Notes: generated by a model not told the origin, from the letters alone. A stretch of DNA of 64,000 nucleotides from Actinophytocola oryzae (GCF_004364325.1 NZ_SOCP01000005.1:248001-312000), one strand, 5' to 3'. Shown: positions 8,047 to 16,969, numbered from the stretch's first letter. Numbers and translations: made by a program.

Positions 8047-8290
8047 ACTGAAGGACGCCTTCGTAACGCTGGCCGCACCGAAGGACGCCTTCCTAACGCT
8101 GGCCGTACTGAAGGACGCCTTCCTAACACCGGGCGCCGGGCGACGGGCGGGCTGAACGGTGCCGGAGGCCGGACGTGCTGAAGGACGCCTCCATGACGTT
8201 GAACGTACTGAAGGACGCCCTCGCGACGTTGGACGCGCCGAAGAGCCCCTCCCCCACACCGCGCGCCGCGAAGGCCCGCGCCTTCGACAC
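8047..8290. repeat. 30-bp-period palindromic repeat array
   Basis: Units start at 8047, 8077, 8107, then after a 10-base phase slip at 8177, 8207, 8237 and 8267. The core is CTGAAGGACGCCTTCNTAACG, whose GAAGG-ACG-CCTTC is a perfect 5-bp hairpin; later units are degenerate (GCCTCC, GCCCTC). Because 30 is a multiple of 3, the array reads through on both strands as repeated peptides (LKDAFLTLA forward, VRKASF reverse). From memory, similar reading-frame-like repeats are common between genes in Amycolatopsis relatives; I could not check this. It fills the spacer between the ABC ATPase and permease genes. Confidence 0.85.
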
Positions 8291-8401
8291 ATCCGCCCAC
8301 AGACCGCACGACCCGGCCGCCGCACCCACCCACACCGACCGGACGTGACATCCACCAGTCTGCCGGAGTGAGACGACGAGCGGCAGGTCGTAGCCCCCCT
8401 C

Positions 8402-8429
8402 TGTGGACAACTCGCACGGCTGTGGACAA
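8402..8429. promoter_or_regulatory. Second pair of DnaA-box-like sites
   Basis: TGTGGACAA at 8402-8410 and 8421-8429, again direct repeats 19 bp apart, just downstream of the ABC ATPase stop. The right-hand flank AACTCG after the first box is shared with the pair at 6200, so the two pairs look related as 30-bp blocks. Confidence 0.55.
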
Positions 8430-8440
8430 CCCCAGGTACG

Positions 8441-9178
8441 TCACCGTCGTACCTCCATCGGGGACAGGGTGCCGTGGTCCAGGTGCAGGATTCGTTGCAT
8501 CTTGGCGGCGTGATCGTGGTCGTGGGTCACCAGTATCAGGCCGCAGCCGCGGTCCGTCGCGGCTCTCAGGGCCTCTACCACCACGTTTCCCGTCTCCGTG
8601 TCCAGAGCACCGGTCGGCTCGTCGGCCAGGAGGATCTTCGGGTCGCGGACCAGTGCCCTCGCTATCGCCACCCGTTGCTGCTCGCCGCCGGACAGGCGCG
8701 GCGGCTTGTGCTTCGCCAGGTGGGCTATGCCCATCTGGTCCAGTGCGGCCATCGCCCGGGCCTTGCGCTTGCGCCGTGGCAGCCAGCCCTGCCCGTTGAC
8801 CATCGCCATCGCCACGTTCTGTGCCGCCGTCAGGTGTTTCAGCAGGAAGAAGCGCTGGAACACGAACCCGAACTCCGAGCTGCGCAGCGCCGCCGCCTTC
8901 CGCTCCGGCAGGCGGGTGATGTCCCTGTCCCCCAACAGGTACTGGCCGCCGTCCGCGCGGTCGAACAGGCCGATCAGGCTCAGCAGCGTGCTCTTGCCGG
9001 AACCCGACCGGCCCAGCACCGCGATGCTCTCTCCACTGTGGAGGGTCAGGTCGACGCCGTCCAGGATCGCGCGTGGCTGCTGCTGGCCACGAAGTGTCTT
9101 CGTCACGCCGGTGAGGCGGATCAGGGGCGTGGCCGGGGGCGCCGGCCCCACCTCGGGCGTGATCTGGGCGGCGGTCAC
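8441..9178 (-). CDS. MacB/LolD-type ABC transporter ATPase
   Basis: 245 residues. Walker A is LGRSGSGKST, the Q-loop FVFQRFFLL, the ABC signature LSGGEQQRVAIARAL, Walker B ILLADEPTGALD and the H-loop VTHDHDH. The sequence belongs to the MacB/LolD/FtsE class that powers mechanotransmission exporters. The N-terminal 20 residues are an extra Pro-rich leader. The GTG start (9178) overlaps the adaptor stop as GTGA, so the two are translationally coupled. One copy of the palindrome TCCACTGTGGA lies inside this gene at 9032. Confidence 0.93.
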   Translation of the reverse strand: MTAAQITPEVGPAPPATPLIRLTGVTKTLRGQQQPRAILDGVDLTLHSGESIAVLGRSGSGKSTLLSLIGLFDRADGGQYLLGDRDITRLPERKAAALRSSEFGFVFQRFFLLKHLTAAQNVAMAMVNGQGWLPRRKRKARAMAALDQMGIAHLAKHKPPRLSGGEQQRVAIARALVRDPKILLADEPTGALDTETGNVVVEALRAATDRGCGLILVTHDHDHAAKMQRILHLDHGTLSPMEVRR

Positions 9179-10167
9179 TTGCCACCGCGGCCCTGGTCGG
9201 CGTCCGGCGCGGGCGGCAGGTTCGGGCCGGGCACCGAGAGCTTCTCGGTCCCGGTCAGGCCCGACCTGACCTCGATGACCTTGCCGTCGGTGAGGCCGAG
9301 GGCGATCTCCACCAGCTGCGTGGAACCGTCGTCCTCCACCACCTCGACCGTGCCCTTGCCCTGGCCACCCGCGACCGCCTCGACCGGGACGACCAAGGCG
9401 TTCGCCGCGGTCTGGGTGATGATCTTGAGGGTCACCGCTGCGCCGTTGATCAGCTTCGCGTCGCCGGGGGCGGTGCACACCAGCCGCAGGCCCGACGCGC
9501 CGGATCCGTCCTGGGGCGGCTCGGGCTCGTCGACCGGCGGGGCGGGCGCCCCGGACACGCCGCCCTGCGGGACGTCCGCGGGCGGGTCGGCGGGCGGCGG
9601 CGCGGGGATCGTGCCCGCCGGGAGCGCGGCGATCGTCCCGAGCACGGTGCACGGGAACGGACCGGGGCCGTTCTTGATCTGGGCCTGGACGGCGGTCAGG
9701 CCGTCCGCGATCTGGTACGCCTTGTCGCTGCTGATGTCCGCGACGATGCCGTACCCGGCGAGCTTCGCCGACGCGACCGGCATGCCCGCCGTGACGCTCG
9801 ACCTGTCGTCGACGAGCCTGCCCGCGAACGTGGCGCCCGCGGGCACGTCGAGGTAGGTGGGCTTGCCACCGGCCCACACCGCGCCGATCCTCGTCGGCTT
9901 CGTCGGCGTGCTCGCGGGCGGCTTCACGTCCACGTACCGCATCTGACCCGCGACGGGCGCCACCAGCCCGAAGACGGGGTTCATCGTCACCGTGCCCGAG
10001 AGGCTGACGGCGTTGGTCAGGTCCTGTCTCGTCGGCGTGACCGTGGTCATGACCGTGCCGCGCTGCGCGAGCCCAGGCGGCGGTTCGGTCGCCTCGGTCG
10101 TCGTACACGCGGTCACGAACGTGAATACGGACAGCAGTACCCAGACACGGGTATAGCGCGGTTTCAA
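9175..10167 (-). CDS. MacA-like periplasmic adaptor, lipoprotein
   Basis: About 330 residues. A signal sequence ending in the lipobox FVTAC marks an exported lipoprotein. After it come a short biotinyl-lipoyl-like beta segment (GTVTMNPVFGLVAPVAGQM and later YLDVPAGATFAGR) and a C-terminal barrel/membrane-proximal region (LVVPVEAVAGGQGKGTVEVVEDDG), the order seen in HlyD/MacA adaptors that lack the long helical hairpin, plus a Pro-rich insertion around residue 190. Start chosen as the TTG at 10167, because it gives a normal signal peptide (basic residues then VWVLLSVFTF); an ATG at 10248 would add 27 unlikely residues. First gene of the export operon. Confidence 0.8.
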   Translation of the reverse strand: MKPRYTRVWVLLSVFTFVTACTTTEATEPPPGLAQRGTVMTTVTPTRQDLTNAVSLSGTVTMNPVFGLVAPVAGQMRYVDVKPPASTPTKPTRIGAVWAGGKPTYLDVPAGATFAGRLVDDRSSVTAGMPVASAKLAGYGIVADISSDKAYQIADGLTAVQAQIKNGPGPFPCTVLGTIAALPAGTIPAPPPADPPADVPQGGVSGAPAPPVDEPEPPQDGSGASGLRLVCTAPGDAKLINGAAVTLKIITQTAANALVVPVEAVAGGQGKGTVEVVEDDGSTQLVEIALGLTDGKVIEVRSGLTGTEKLSVPGPNLPPAPDADQGRGGK

Positions 10168-10243
10168 ACCTCTGCCCCCAAACCGATCAAGCCGACTAGC
10201 CGTAAAGACGCCCCGAATCAGACCTGGGTTGCCTTGCGGTGGC

Positions 10244-10268
10244 CGCACGTTACCGCACGAAACGTGCG
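10244..10268. promoter_or_regulatory. Inverted repeat upstream of the export operon
   Basis: CGCACGTT (10244-10251) and AACGTGCG (10261-10268) are perfect 8-bp arms around a 9-base gap, in the spacer ahead of the adaptor gene and after the DUF397 stop. It could be an operator for the export operon or a hairpin ending the DUF397 transcript; the sequence alone does not decide. Confidence 0.5.
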
Positions 10269-10299
10269 TGAACGCCGATCGGTTTTGGTGACAGCGGTG

Positions 10300-10491
10300 T
10301 TAACCGCCGAGGCGGCCGCCTTTCACACCCACGACGAAGGCGACCCACTCGGCCTGGGTGACCATCAGGTGACCGGAACGGGTGCTCTTCGAGTCGCGGA
10401 TGCCGACGGCCGGGTCGGAGAACGCCACCTCGACGCAGGATCCGTTCTCGCCGCTGAAGCTGCTCTTGCGCCAGTCAGTGCCGATGTTCAC
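10300..10491 (-). CDS. DUF397 protein
   Basis: 63 residues, full length for the family. It has the DUF397 hallmarks WRKSSFSGENGSCVEVAF, VGIRDSKS and WVAFVVGVKGG. DUF397 proteins are actinomycete-specific partners of XRE/DUF5753 regulators (the WhiJ/Scr1-type pairs) that influence development and secondary metabolism. The gene starts 11 bases after the XRE stop on the same strand, the standard arrangement. Direct function is unproven; antitoxin-like and regulatory roles have both been proposed. Confidence 0.92.
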   Translation of the reverse strand: MNIGTDWRKSSFSGENGSCVEVAFSDPAVGIRDSKSTRSGHLMVTQAEWVAFVVGVKGGRLGG

Positions 10492-10502
10492 GGTATGCTC
10501 CC

Positions 10503-11348
10503 TCAGACTCTCTTGATCAAGTCCGCGACGAAACGAACGGAGTCGTCCGGCGAGAGTGCGACTTCCTCCAGGCTCCGAGCAGACTCACGGTAAGTATCCA
10601 CCTCCCCAGGGTGCTGGACGTACATAGCGCCGTCCTGAACTTCCGCATAAGCGATGGGCCGCGCATTGTCGAAGTCGAGCACGGCGAACTGGCCGGTCAC
10701 GGCCGCGTGCGGGCCCCGCTCGGGCACGACCACCTGCAATGTGATGTTCTCGCTCTCCGCGAGCGCGATCAGGTGTTCGTACTGGCCGCGCATGATGTCC
10801 GGCGTGCCGACCCGCAGCCGTAACGCCTGCTCGTTGATCGCCGCGTGCAGCCGCAGGGGGTTCTCCGCCGTGAGTCGCGCCGCGCGGCCCATGCGGACCT
10901 CGACCAGCCGGTCCGCGTGGTCGGGCCGGACCCGACGACCCGCCCTGGACAGCTCCCGCGCGTAGCCCTCGGTCTGCACCAACCCGGGCACCAGAATGGG
11001 CTCGAAGACGAACTCCTTGATTGCCAACCTTTCCAGCCCGACGAACGTGCCGAACCAGTCCGGCACGACGTCCCGCCAGGCACCCCACCAGTTCGACTCG
11101 TCGGGCACCTCCGCCAGCGACGTCAGCCGGTTGACGTCGTGTTGCGGCGCACCGTAGGCCTCGAGCACCTTGGCGATGTCCGCCGGTTGTTGTTGTCTTT
11201 CACCGGTTTCCAGATGGGACAGTTTGCCCACGCTGACACCGGCCCTGTTGGCGGCGTCCGCCTGCTTGAGCCCCGTGCGCTTCCGGTAGTTCGCCAGCTC
11301 GACCCCCACCAGCCAGCGCAACGCCGACGGGTTGCGTACTGCCGCCAC
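10503..11348 (-). CDS. XRE-family regulator with DUF5753 domain
   Basis: 281 residues. The N-terminal helix-turn-helix (LANYRKRTGLKQADAANRAG then VSVGKLSHLETGERQ) is of the XRE type, and the C-terminal 170 residues are a DUF5753 domain (LVPGLVQTEGYARELSR, RLHAAINEQALR, LQVVVPERGPHAAVTGQFAVLDF). It pairs with the DUF397 gene just downstream. Start chosen as the GTG at 11348 because GGAGG lies 7 bases upstream and the protein then begins like its relatives; 19 residues of upstream open frame are ignored. Likely a transcription factor whose activity is modulated by the DUF397 partner. Confidence 0.92.
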   Translation of the reverse strand: MAAVRNPSALRWLVGVELANYRKRTGLKQADAANRAGVSVGKLSHLETGERQQQPADIAKVLEAYGAPQHDVNRLTSLAEVPDESNWWGAWRDVVPDWFGTFVGLERLAIKEFVFEPILVPGLVQTEGYARELSRAGRRVRPDHADRLVEVRMGRAARLTAENPLRLHAAINEQALRLRVGTPDIMRGQYEHLIALAESENITLQVVVPERGPHAAVTGQFAVLDFDNARPIAYAEVQDGAMYVQHPGEVDTYRESARSLEEVALSPDDSVRFVADLIKRV

Positions 11349-11406
11349 TGCTCGACCTCCGCGTCCTGCATTCACCTGAACGGGCAAGACCGTACAGGCG
11401 AACACA

Positions 11407-11421
11407 ATGTGCGCGGCACAT
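11407..11421. promoter_or_regulatory. Operator-like palindrome upstream of the XRE gene
   Basis: ATGTGC-GCG-GCACAT is a perfect 6-3-6 inverted repeat in the 121-base spacer before the XRE gene, a natural autoregulation site. Function is inferred from position. Confidence 0.45.
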
Positions 11422-11469
11422 CACTCGATCATCGTATGGCACTCCGTATTACAACAGGGATTGCGAACG

Positions 11470-13704
11470 TCATCGGCACTGCCCGACGGACGGCCCGCCG
11501 ACCCTGTTCGCGATGCTCAGGTCGTCGGGAGCAGCGGCGTTGCCGACGCAGCTGAGCGGGCCGTGCACGGTGGCACCGGCGAGCACCGGCGCCGCGTTGC
11601 CCGTCAGCGTCACGGGCCCGTTGACGGTGCCGCCCAGTATCTGGACATCGCTTGACGCGCCGGTCACCGTCAGTGGACCACCGACTGTCGAGCCGAACAA
11701 CTCGAGAACCGCGGCACGCGTCGCCGAGATCGGCCCGGAGACCGTCGCGGCGGTCGCGACCAGTGACGCACCCGGCAGCACCGTCACCGGTCCGGTGACG
11801 GTCGCGCCGTTCAGGCAGGTCACGCCGTCACGGACGGTCAGCGGTCCGCTGTGGCGACCGGTGACCGTGGTGGTGCAGGCGGGCGGCGGTGGCAGCAAAG
11901 TGACATCGAAGGACGATGCCGTGCCGATGTTGCCGGCCGGGTCGATGGACCGGTAGTCGATGCGGTGGGTCCCGTAGCTGGTCGGTACCTGGTCCCACGG
12001 GGAAAGCCTTGGCACGCCCAGCTTCCCGTACACCAGGCTGTCGATCTCGGTGCCCTGGGGGGTGAACAGGAACGGCGCGTCGGGGTCGGTCGGCCAGCCG
12101 AAGTAGTTGAACCAGCCGTCGCCGTCGGTGCGGAACTCGCGGACCACGTAGCCAGGAGTGTCGTCGCCGCCCTCGAGGTCCATGGTGAACGGCCCGTTGA
12201 AGACGTAGGAACCGTTGCCGGACAACAGCGGCTCGGACAGCGCATAGGTGACCGACGGGTCGCGGCCGTCGACCGTCCAGGTCCTGGTCTGGGCTCCCGC
12301 GGTGGCGGTCAGCGTGTGGGTGCCGGTCAGGCCGAGCGGCTCGAGGTCGAACGCGCGGTCGTTGACCCCCGGGTCGACCTGGCGGCCGTCGAGGCGCCAG
12401 GTGATCCCGTGCACGGTGTCGGTCGGGTGCGTGACCTCCGCGTACACGACGTCCGTGGCGCCGACCGGGTGTGTCGTCGGCGTGGACAGCGTGAACGCGG
12501 GCTCGACGGGCACGACGGGCGTGTGGAGCGAGGTGTCGACGGTCCACGTCCTGCTCCGCGTCAACGCGGCCGAGGCGCGGATGGCCGGGTCGCGCACGAA
12601 CTCCGTGGGGTCGACGACCGTCGCCGTCACCGAGTGCACACCGGACGAGAGGTCCACTGTGGACAGATCGAGGTTGCGGGTGCCCCGCGCGACGGGGGCG
12701 CCGTCGAGGGTCCACGTCACGTCGAGCTGGTGGCTCACCGGGTACATGGTCTCGACCCACAGCACACGGTCCGCCCCGACCGGCGCGGACGCGGGTACGC
12801 CGTCCTGCAGGATGTTGGTCTTCGCCGAGATCCGCTGCGTCATCTGCTCGCGGGCGATCTGGTCGAAGTAGTAGCCGAGGGTCTTCATCATCGAGTGCGC
12901 GGACGAGCGCCACACGCCGGTGCCCGCGTACATGCCGCCCTCGTAGCGGCCGACCGGGCCACCGGACTCGCTCTCCTCGCCCAGCCAGCGCCACCACTTC
13001 TTCTGCTGTGCCAGCATCTCCTGCTCGGTCAGCAGGGTGTGGTGGGACGAGTCCGGCTCGCCGCCCTCGTACGGCTCGCCACGCTCACCCCGGGCGTAGT
13101 AGTCGTACTCGTCCTGCAGGCCGCCGAGCGAGTGGCCAAGCTCGTGCGGGGTGATCAGGGCCGACAGCGCGTTGCCGCCGGACGCGGTGGCGTTGGCGCC
13201 GCCGGCGCCGCCGTAGGTGTCGCTGTTGCCGAGCGCCAGCAGCTGCCGGTTGCCCCGGGTGGTGCCGGGCACCAGGTCGGCGTAGGTGTTCGCCGCCGTC
13301 CCGTTCACGGTCAGCAGGCGCTGCACGCTGCTCGGGTTGCAGCCGCCCCAGAAACCCATGCCGAGGGCGGTGTCCTTCTCACCGGAGTCGAGCCCGGGGT
13401 CACAGTCCACACCGGACTCGGCGGAGGTGATCTCCACGGCGTACACGTTGACGTAGCTGCGGTAGGACTTGAAGGGCTCGATCGTCCACAGCACGTTCAG
13501 GTGCTTGTCCACGTGCTCGCGGAACTTCGGCATGTCGGCCGTGGTGTAGCCGTCGCCGAGCACCACGAGGTTGAACCTCTTCGCCGGGTCCCCGGTGACC
13601 TGGATCGGCACGACCTTCGCGTCCGCCGGGGCGGCCGTGGCAGGCGGTGCCACGACGACCGCCGCCGCGAGCGTCAACGCCGCGAGCACCGCCTGCGTTC
13701 TCAT
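11470..13704 (-). CDS. Secreted M64-family metalloprotease with repeat tail
   Basis: 744 residues with a signal peptide (cleavage near ATAAPA, residue 25). The M64 peptidase domain covers roughly residues 35-300, with the zinc motif HELGHSLGGLQDEY at 187-200 (HExGH plus the downstream Asp). A middle part of Ig-like strands follows (TRNLDLSTVDLSSGVHSV, WTVDGRDPSVTYAL). The last 130 residues are short Gly-rich turns (ATVTGPVTVLPGAS, GTVNGPVTLTGNA, ATVHGPLS) like a small beta-helix. It is probably an extracellular protease. Its start overlaps the M6 protease stop (ATGA, 13701-13704), so the two are one transcription unit. It holds a copy of TCCACTGTGGA at 12653. Confidence 0.88.
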   Translation of the reverse strand: MRTQAVLAALTLAAAVVVAPPATAAPADAKVVPIQVTGDPAKRFNLVVLGDGYTTADMPKFREHVDKHLNVLWTIEPFKSYRSYVNVYAVEITSAESGVDCDPGLDSGEKDTALGMGFWGGCNPSSVQRLLTVNGTAANTYADLVPGTTRGNRQLLALGNSDTYGGAGGANATASGGNALSALITPHELGHSLGGLQDEYDYYARGERGEPYEGGEPDSSHHTLLTEQEMLAQQKKWWRWLGEESESGGPVGRYEGGMYAGTGVWRSSAHSMMKTLGYYFDQIAREQMTQRISAKTNILQDGVPASAPVGADRVLWVETMYPVSHQLDVTWTLDGAPVARGTRNLDLSTVDLSSGVHSVTATVVDPTEFVRDPAIRASAALTRSRTWTVDTSLHTPVVPVEPAFTLSTPTTHPVGATDVVYAEVTHPTDTVHGITWRLDGRQVDPGVNDRAFDLEPLGLTGTHTLTATAGAQTRTWTVDGRDPSVTYALSEPLLSGNGSYVFNGPFTMDLEGGDDTPGYVVREFRTDGDGWFNYFGWPTDPDAPFLFTPQGTEIDSLVYGKLGVPRLSPWDQVPTSYGTHRIDYRSIDPAGNIGTASSFDVTLLPPPPACTTTVTGRHSGPLTVRDGVTCLNGATVTGPVTVLPGASLVATAATVSGPISATRAAVLELFGSTVGGPLTVTGASSDVQILGGTVNGPVTLTGNAAPVLAGATVHGPLSCVGNAAAPDDLSIANRVGGPSVGQCR

Positions 13705-15800
13705 ACGCCGACCACCGTGCAGGTCGCCGTCGCCTTCTTCGCCGGGTCGCTCTCGGACGTGGCCGTGAGCCGCACGTTGGCGACGTGCGGGCCGCTGCCG
13801 GTCCGCTTCGCGTACACGGGCACCTGGACGTAGTCGCCGAACGAGGCGGTGGCCAGCGAGTTCGGCACGTCGACCGTCCAGCCGCGACCGTCCACAGTGG
13901 CCGCGACGCGGTACACGTCACCGTTGAGGTACTTCGACACGTCCTCCGGGTGCCCACCCGCCGCCGCGGCCCTGCCCGTGTTGAACACCGGGAACTCGCA
14001 GGTCGCCATTCCGCTGCGGTTGGGCAGCCCGAACGTCGGCAGCACCTTCACGCCGTGGCGCTGCGGGCCCGCACCGTCGAGCGAGCGGATCGCGACCGTG
14101 TAGGAGAGCACGCCCTTCTTGTCCCGCTTGACGTCGAGCACGTAGAAGTGCAGCCGGTTCGCCTGGTCGACGTACTCGTACTCACTGCCGGAGCCATTGC
14201 CCGCGTGGAACAACGCGTCGGACAGCTGCCGGTAGTCGCCGATGGTGATCGGGACCCTGGTGCCGTCGGGCAGGACGTAGTCGGTCATCCCGATGTCCTG
14301 CGGGTTCGCGTCGACGACCCACTCGAAGGGCGCGTTGTCCTGGTTCTTCGTCTTGGCGAGCAACACACCCGAGTCGGGTGTGAACGAGTCGGCGCCCATC
14401 CGGTCGACGACCTCGACCGTGTAGTTGTTGTAGCCGCCGCCGTCACAGAACGGGTCGGTGTTCGTGTCGCACCTCGGTGACAGGTCCCCGGTGCCGAGCG
14501 CGACGTTGACGCCGGACAGGCCGCTCGGTCCCGGTTGGACGACACGTGCGGTGATGTTCGCGATCACCGTGCCGGAGTCGCCGAGCGCCTCGCGCGAGAG
14601 TTGGAGCACGTTCTGCTGGTCGACGATGCCGAGCTTCATCTTGTTGCGCAGCATGTGTTGCGCGCCCATCGACGAGCCGGCCGTCGGCGGGATCACCCAT
14701 CGGCTGTGCGGTCCGCCAGGACCGTTGAACGTGCCGCGGGACAGCATCTCCCAGATGCCGCTGTAGGAGCGGCGCGGCGGGACGCCGTAGGGGTTGTTGT
14801 AGTTGTCCGCGATACCGAGGATGTGGCTGAACTCGTGGGCGTAGGTCGACTGGCCCGAGCTCTCGGCCTGCGTCGAGGAGCCCGCGCTCGCGTTGGGCCA
14901 GATGGACGAGCCTGCCGCCCACGAGGTCCAGTCCACGTAACGGGTGCGTGACCAGTTCGGCAGCGCGTCGTCCGGCGGCCCGAAGGCGTCGGTCACGTCC
15001 TCCTTGTTCGGGAACTTCATCATCCCGAACTCCTGCCAGGTCGAGGACTCGTCCTGGCCAGCGGAGAGGAAGAAGACGAAGTCGTACTGCGCGGGCACCT
15101 CGGCGCCGACGGCGTTCACCCACGCGGCACGCCCGTCGGTGCGGATGTTGCGGTCGCAGTTGTCCCCGGCCGGGCAGGCCGTGCCTGCCTGGAACTCCAT
15201 GCCGTACTCGTGGTCCTTGCCGGGCATGGTGTACGGACCGAACGCGGTGAGGTCGACGCCGAAGCGGCCGCCGGAGTCCTCCATCCAGTACTCGTTGATG
15301 GTGTGGCCGTGGTTGAGCGTGCCCGGCTTGTTCAGGAAGTCCTGGTAGAACTGCGCGACCTGGTCCTGCGGCACGTCGTGCGCCTCGGCGCTCGGGTTCG
15401 CGAAGACGGTCGAACCCTGCGGCTGCGTTATGACGAACGGCTGGTTCGGATAGTCCAGAAGGATCAACGCACCCTTGAAGTTGCGCACCGAGCCCTCGGC
15501 AGACGGGTCGGCCCAGTTGGTACCCGGCGGCTTCCGGTAGTCGTCCCACGTCATGTTGTCGGGGTTGACCCAGTTCTGCGGGTCGACCGGGCCGGGGAAG
15601 CCGGCCTGCGTGGCGACGCGTGCGGTCTGGGCACCCGACTGCTGCCACGGCTGCTGCTGGGGCCAGTGCGGGTACTGCCACGGGTTCTCCGGCGCTGCCG
15701 GGGCGTCCTGGGGTGCGGCGGTGGCTGGGTTGACCGAGAGTCCGGTGGCGAGCGCTGCCGCGGAGAGCAGGGCTGTCACCAGCAGGGCAGGGCGGGTCAC
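13701..15800 (-). CDS. Secreted M6-family (immune inhibitor A-like) metalloprotease
   Basis: 699 residues. A signal peptide (LLSAAALATGLSVNPATA) is followed by a Pro/Gln/Trp-rich linker (NPWQYPHWPQQQPWQQSG). The catalytic domain has FKGALILLDYPNQPF typical of M6 proteases and the zinc motif HEFSHILGIADNY (His322-Glu323...His326). The region EMLSRGTFNGPGG resembles the Met-turn stretch. A C-terminal beta-rich part holds an NPCBM/PKD-like section. It is expected to degrade extracellular protein. First gene of the protease pair; no dedicated inhibitor is seen nearby. Confidence 0.9.
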   Translation of the reverse strand: MTRPALLVTALLSAAALATGLSVNPATAAPQDAPAAPENPWQYPHWPQQQPWQQSGAQTARVATQAGFPGPVDPQNWVNPDNMTWDDYRKPPGTNWADPSAEGSVRNFKGALILLDYPNQPFVITQPQGSTVFANPSAEAHDVPQDQVAQFYQDFLNKPGTLNHGHTINEYWMEDSGGRFGVDLTAFGPYTMPGKDHEYGMEFQAGTACPAGDNCDRNIRTDGRAAWVNAVGAEVPAQYDFVFFLSAGQDESSTWQEFGMMKFPNKEDVTDAFGPPDDALPNWSRTRYVDWTSWAAGSSIWPNASAGSSTQAESSGQSTYAHEFSHILGIADNYNNPYGVPPRRSYSGIWEMLSRGTFNGPGGPHSRWVIPPTAGSSMGAQHMLRNKMKLGIVDQQNVLQLSREALGDSGTVIANITARVVQPGPSGLSGVNVALGTGDLSPRCDTNTDPFCDGGGYNNYTVEVVDRMGADSFTPDSGVLLAKTKNQDNAPFEWVVDANPQDIGMTDYVLPDGTRVPITIGDYRQLSDALFHAGNGSGSEYEYVDQANRLHFYVLDVKRDKKGVLSYTVAIRSLDGAGPQRHGVKVLPTFGLPNRSGMATCEFPVFNTGRAAAAGGHPEDVSKYLNGDVYRVAATVDGRGWTVDVPNSLATASFGDYVQVPVYAKRTGSGPHVANVRLTATSESDPAKKATATCTVVGV

Positions 15801-15898
15801 GGAAGGGACGCTAGCCCGGGGTCTTGACCTATCTCACCGATCCAATGTAGGGAAGGTGTGGGGAAGTTTCATACATATGTCGAAAACCGGAGGTCGTC

Positions 15899-16969
15899 GT
15901 GGCCGTGCAGCTGACCGTCGACGATCTCGCGGCCCGGCTCGGCAGGCCGGTGCTGCTCGAGGACCACGCGCAGAGCGTGCTGGCCTACAGCGAGCAGACC
16001 GGTCCGATGGACGACGTCCGCCGGGACTCGATCCTGCGGCGGCACACGGCCAGGGACGTGCGTGCCCGCTTCCGGTCCGCCGGCATCTTCGAGGCGCGGG
16101 GGCCGCTGCGGGTTCCCGGTTCCCCGGGAGTCCTGTCGCGCGTGTGCGTGCCCGTGCGGCACAGGGACCGGCTGCTCGGGTTCCTGTGGCTGATCGACTC
16201 GCCGGTGATGTCCGACTCGGACCTCGAGCTTGCCGCGAAGTCGGCAGGTGAGCTGGCGCTGGTGCTGCTGCACGACGTGCTCGCCGCCGGGGTCAGCGCG
16301 CAGCGGGAACAGGCCGCGCTCGCCAGGCTGCTGTCCGGTGACGCGTCCTCGGTGGGGGTTCTCGTCGACGAGGGCGGGTTCCCGCCACTGCCCGTGACGG
16401 TACTGGTGGTGCGGGGTGCCGCCAGAGAGGTGCTCGCGGACGGGCTTCTTGCCGCACGCGGCAGGTTCTCGGCACGGCACCTCGTGCGAGGGGATCACGG
16501 GGTGCTGGTGTGTGCCGGGCCGGTGCGGGCCGACTCGGTGCCGGGGTTGTTCACCGGCCCGGTCGTGGTGGGGGTGGGGACCACGCGGGGCTCCCTCACG
16601 GGTGCCGCTGAGTCCTATGTGGAGGCACTGCACGCCTCCGTTGTCGCACAACGGGTGCCCGGGTTCGGGCCGGTCACGCCGTGGGAGTCGCTCGGCGTCT
16701 ACCGGATGCTGGCGGCCGTGCCCGTGTCCGCCATCCACCCCGGCGTGCTGCGCCTCTCGCCGGAGCTGGTCTCGACCCTCGAGACCTACCTTGACCTGGC
16801 GGGAAGCGCGGTGGAGACCTCACGGGTACTGCGTCTCCACCGCACCTCCCTGTACTACCGGCTACAGCGGGTTGCCGAGCTGACCGGGACCAGCCTGAAG
16901 AACGGTGACGAGCGGCTGACTCTCCACCTGAGCCTCAAGCTGGCCCGGCTGCACGGGTTGCTCGGCTAG
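15899..16969 (+). CDS. PucR-type transcriptional regulator
   Basis: 356 residues. The C-terminal PucR helix-turn-helix is clear: LETYLDLAGSAVETSRVLRLHRTSLYYRLQRVAELTG, the CdaR/PucR signature with LHRTSLYYRL. The N-terminal half looks like a GAF-type sensor (VLLEDHAQSVLAYSEQ, VCVPVRHRDRLLGFLWLID). GGAGG at 15889-15893 sets the GTG start. The spacer upstream has an 8-bp palindrome ACATATGT (15873-15880). It diverges from the protease operon and could control it; its 3' end overlaps the GH16 gene by 4 bases. The effector is unknown. Confidence 0.9.
   Translation: MAVQLTVDDLAARLGRPVLLEDHAQSVLAYSEQTGPMDDVRRDSILRRHTARDVRARFRSAGIFEARGPLRVPGSPGVLSRVCVPVRHRDRLLGFLWLIDSPVMSDSDLELAAKSAGELALVLLHDVLAAGVSAQREQAALARLLSGDASSVGVLVDEGGFPPLPVTVLVVRGAAREVLADGLLAARGRFSARHLVRGDHGVLVCAGPVRADSVPGLFTGPVVVGVGTTRGSLTGAAESYVEALHASVVAQRVPGFGPVTPWESLGVYRMLAAVPVSAIHPGVLRLSPELVSTLETYLDLAGSAVETSRVLRLHRTSLYYRLQRVAELTGTSLKNGDERLTLHLSLKLARLHGLLG

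Noticed and set aside
8047..8290. Possible CRISPR array from the 30-bp periodicity
   Set aside because: The units are contiguous and related throughout; there are no unique spacers between conserved repeats and no cas genes nearby.
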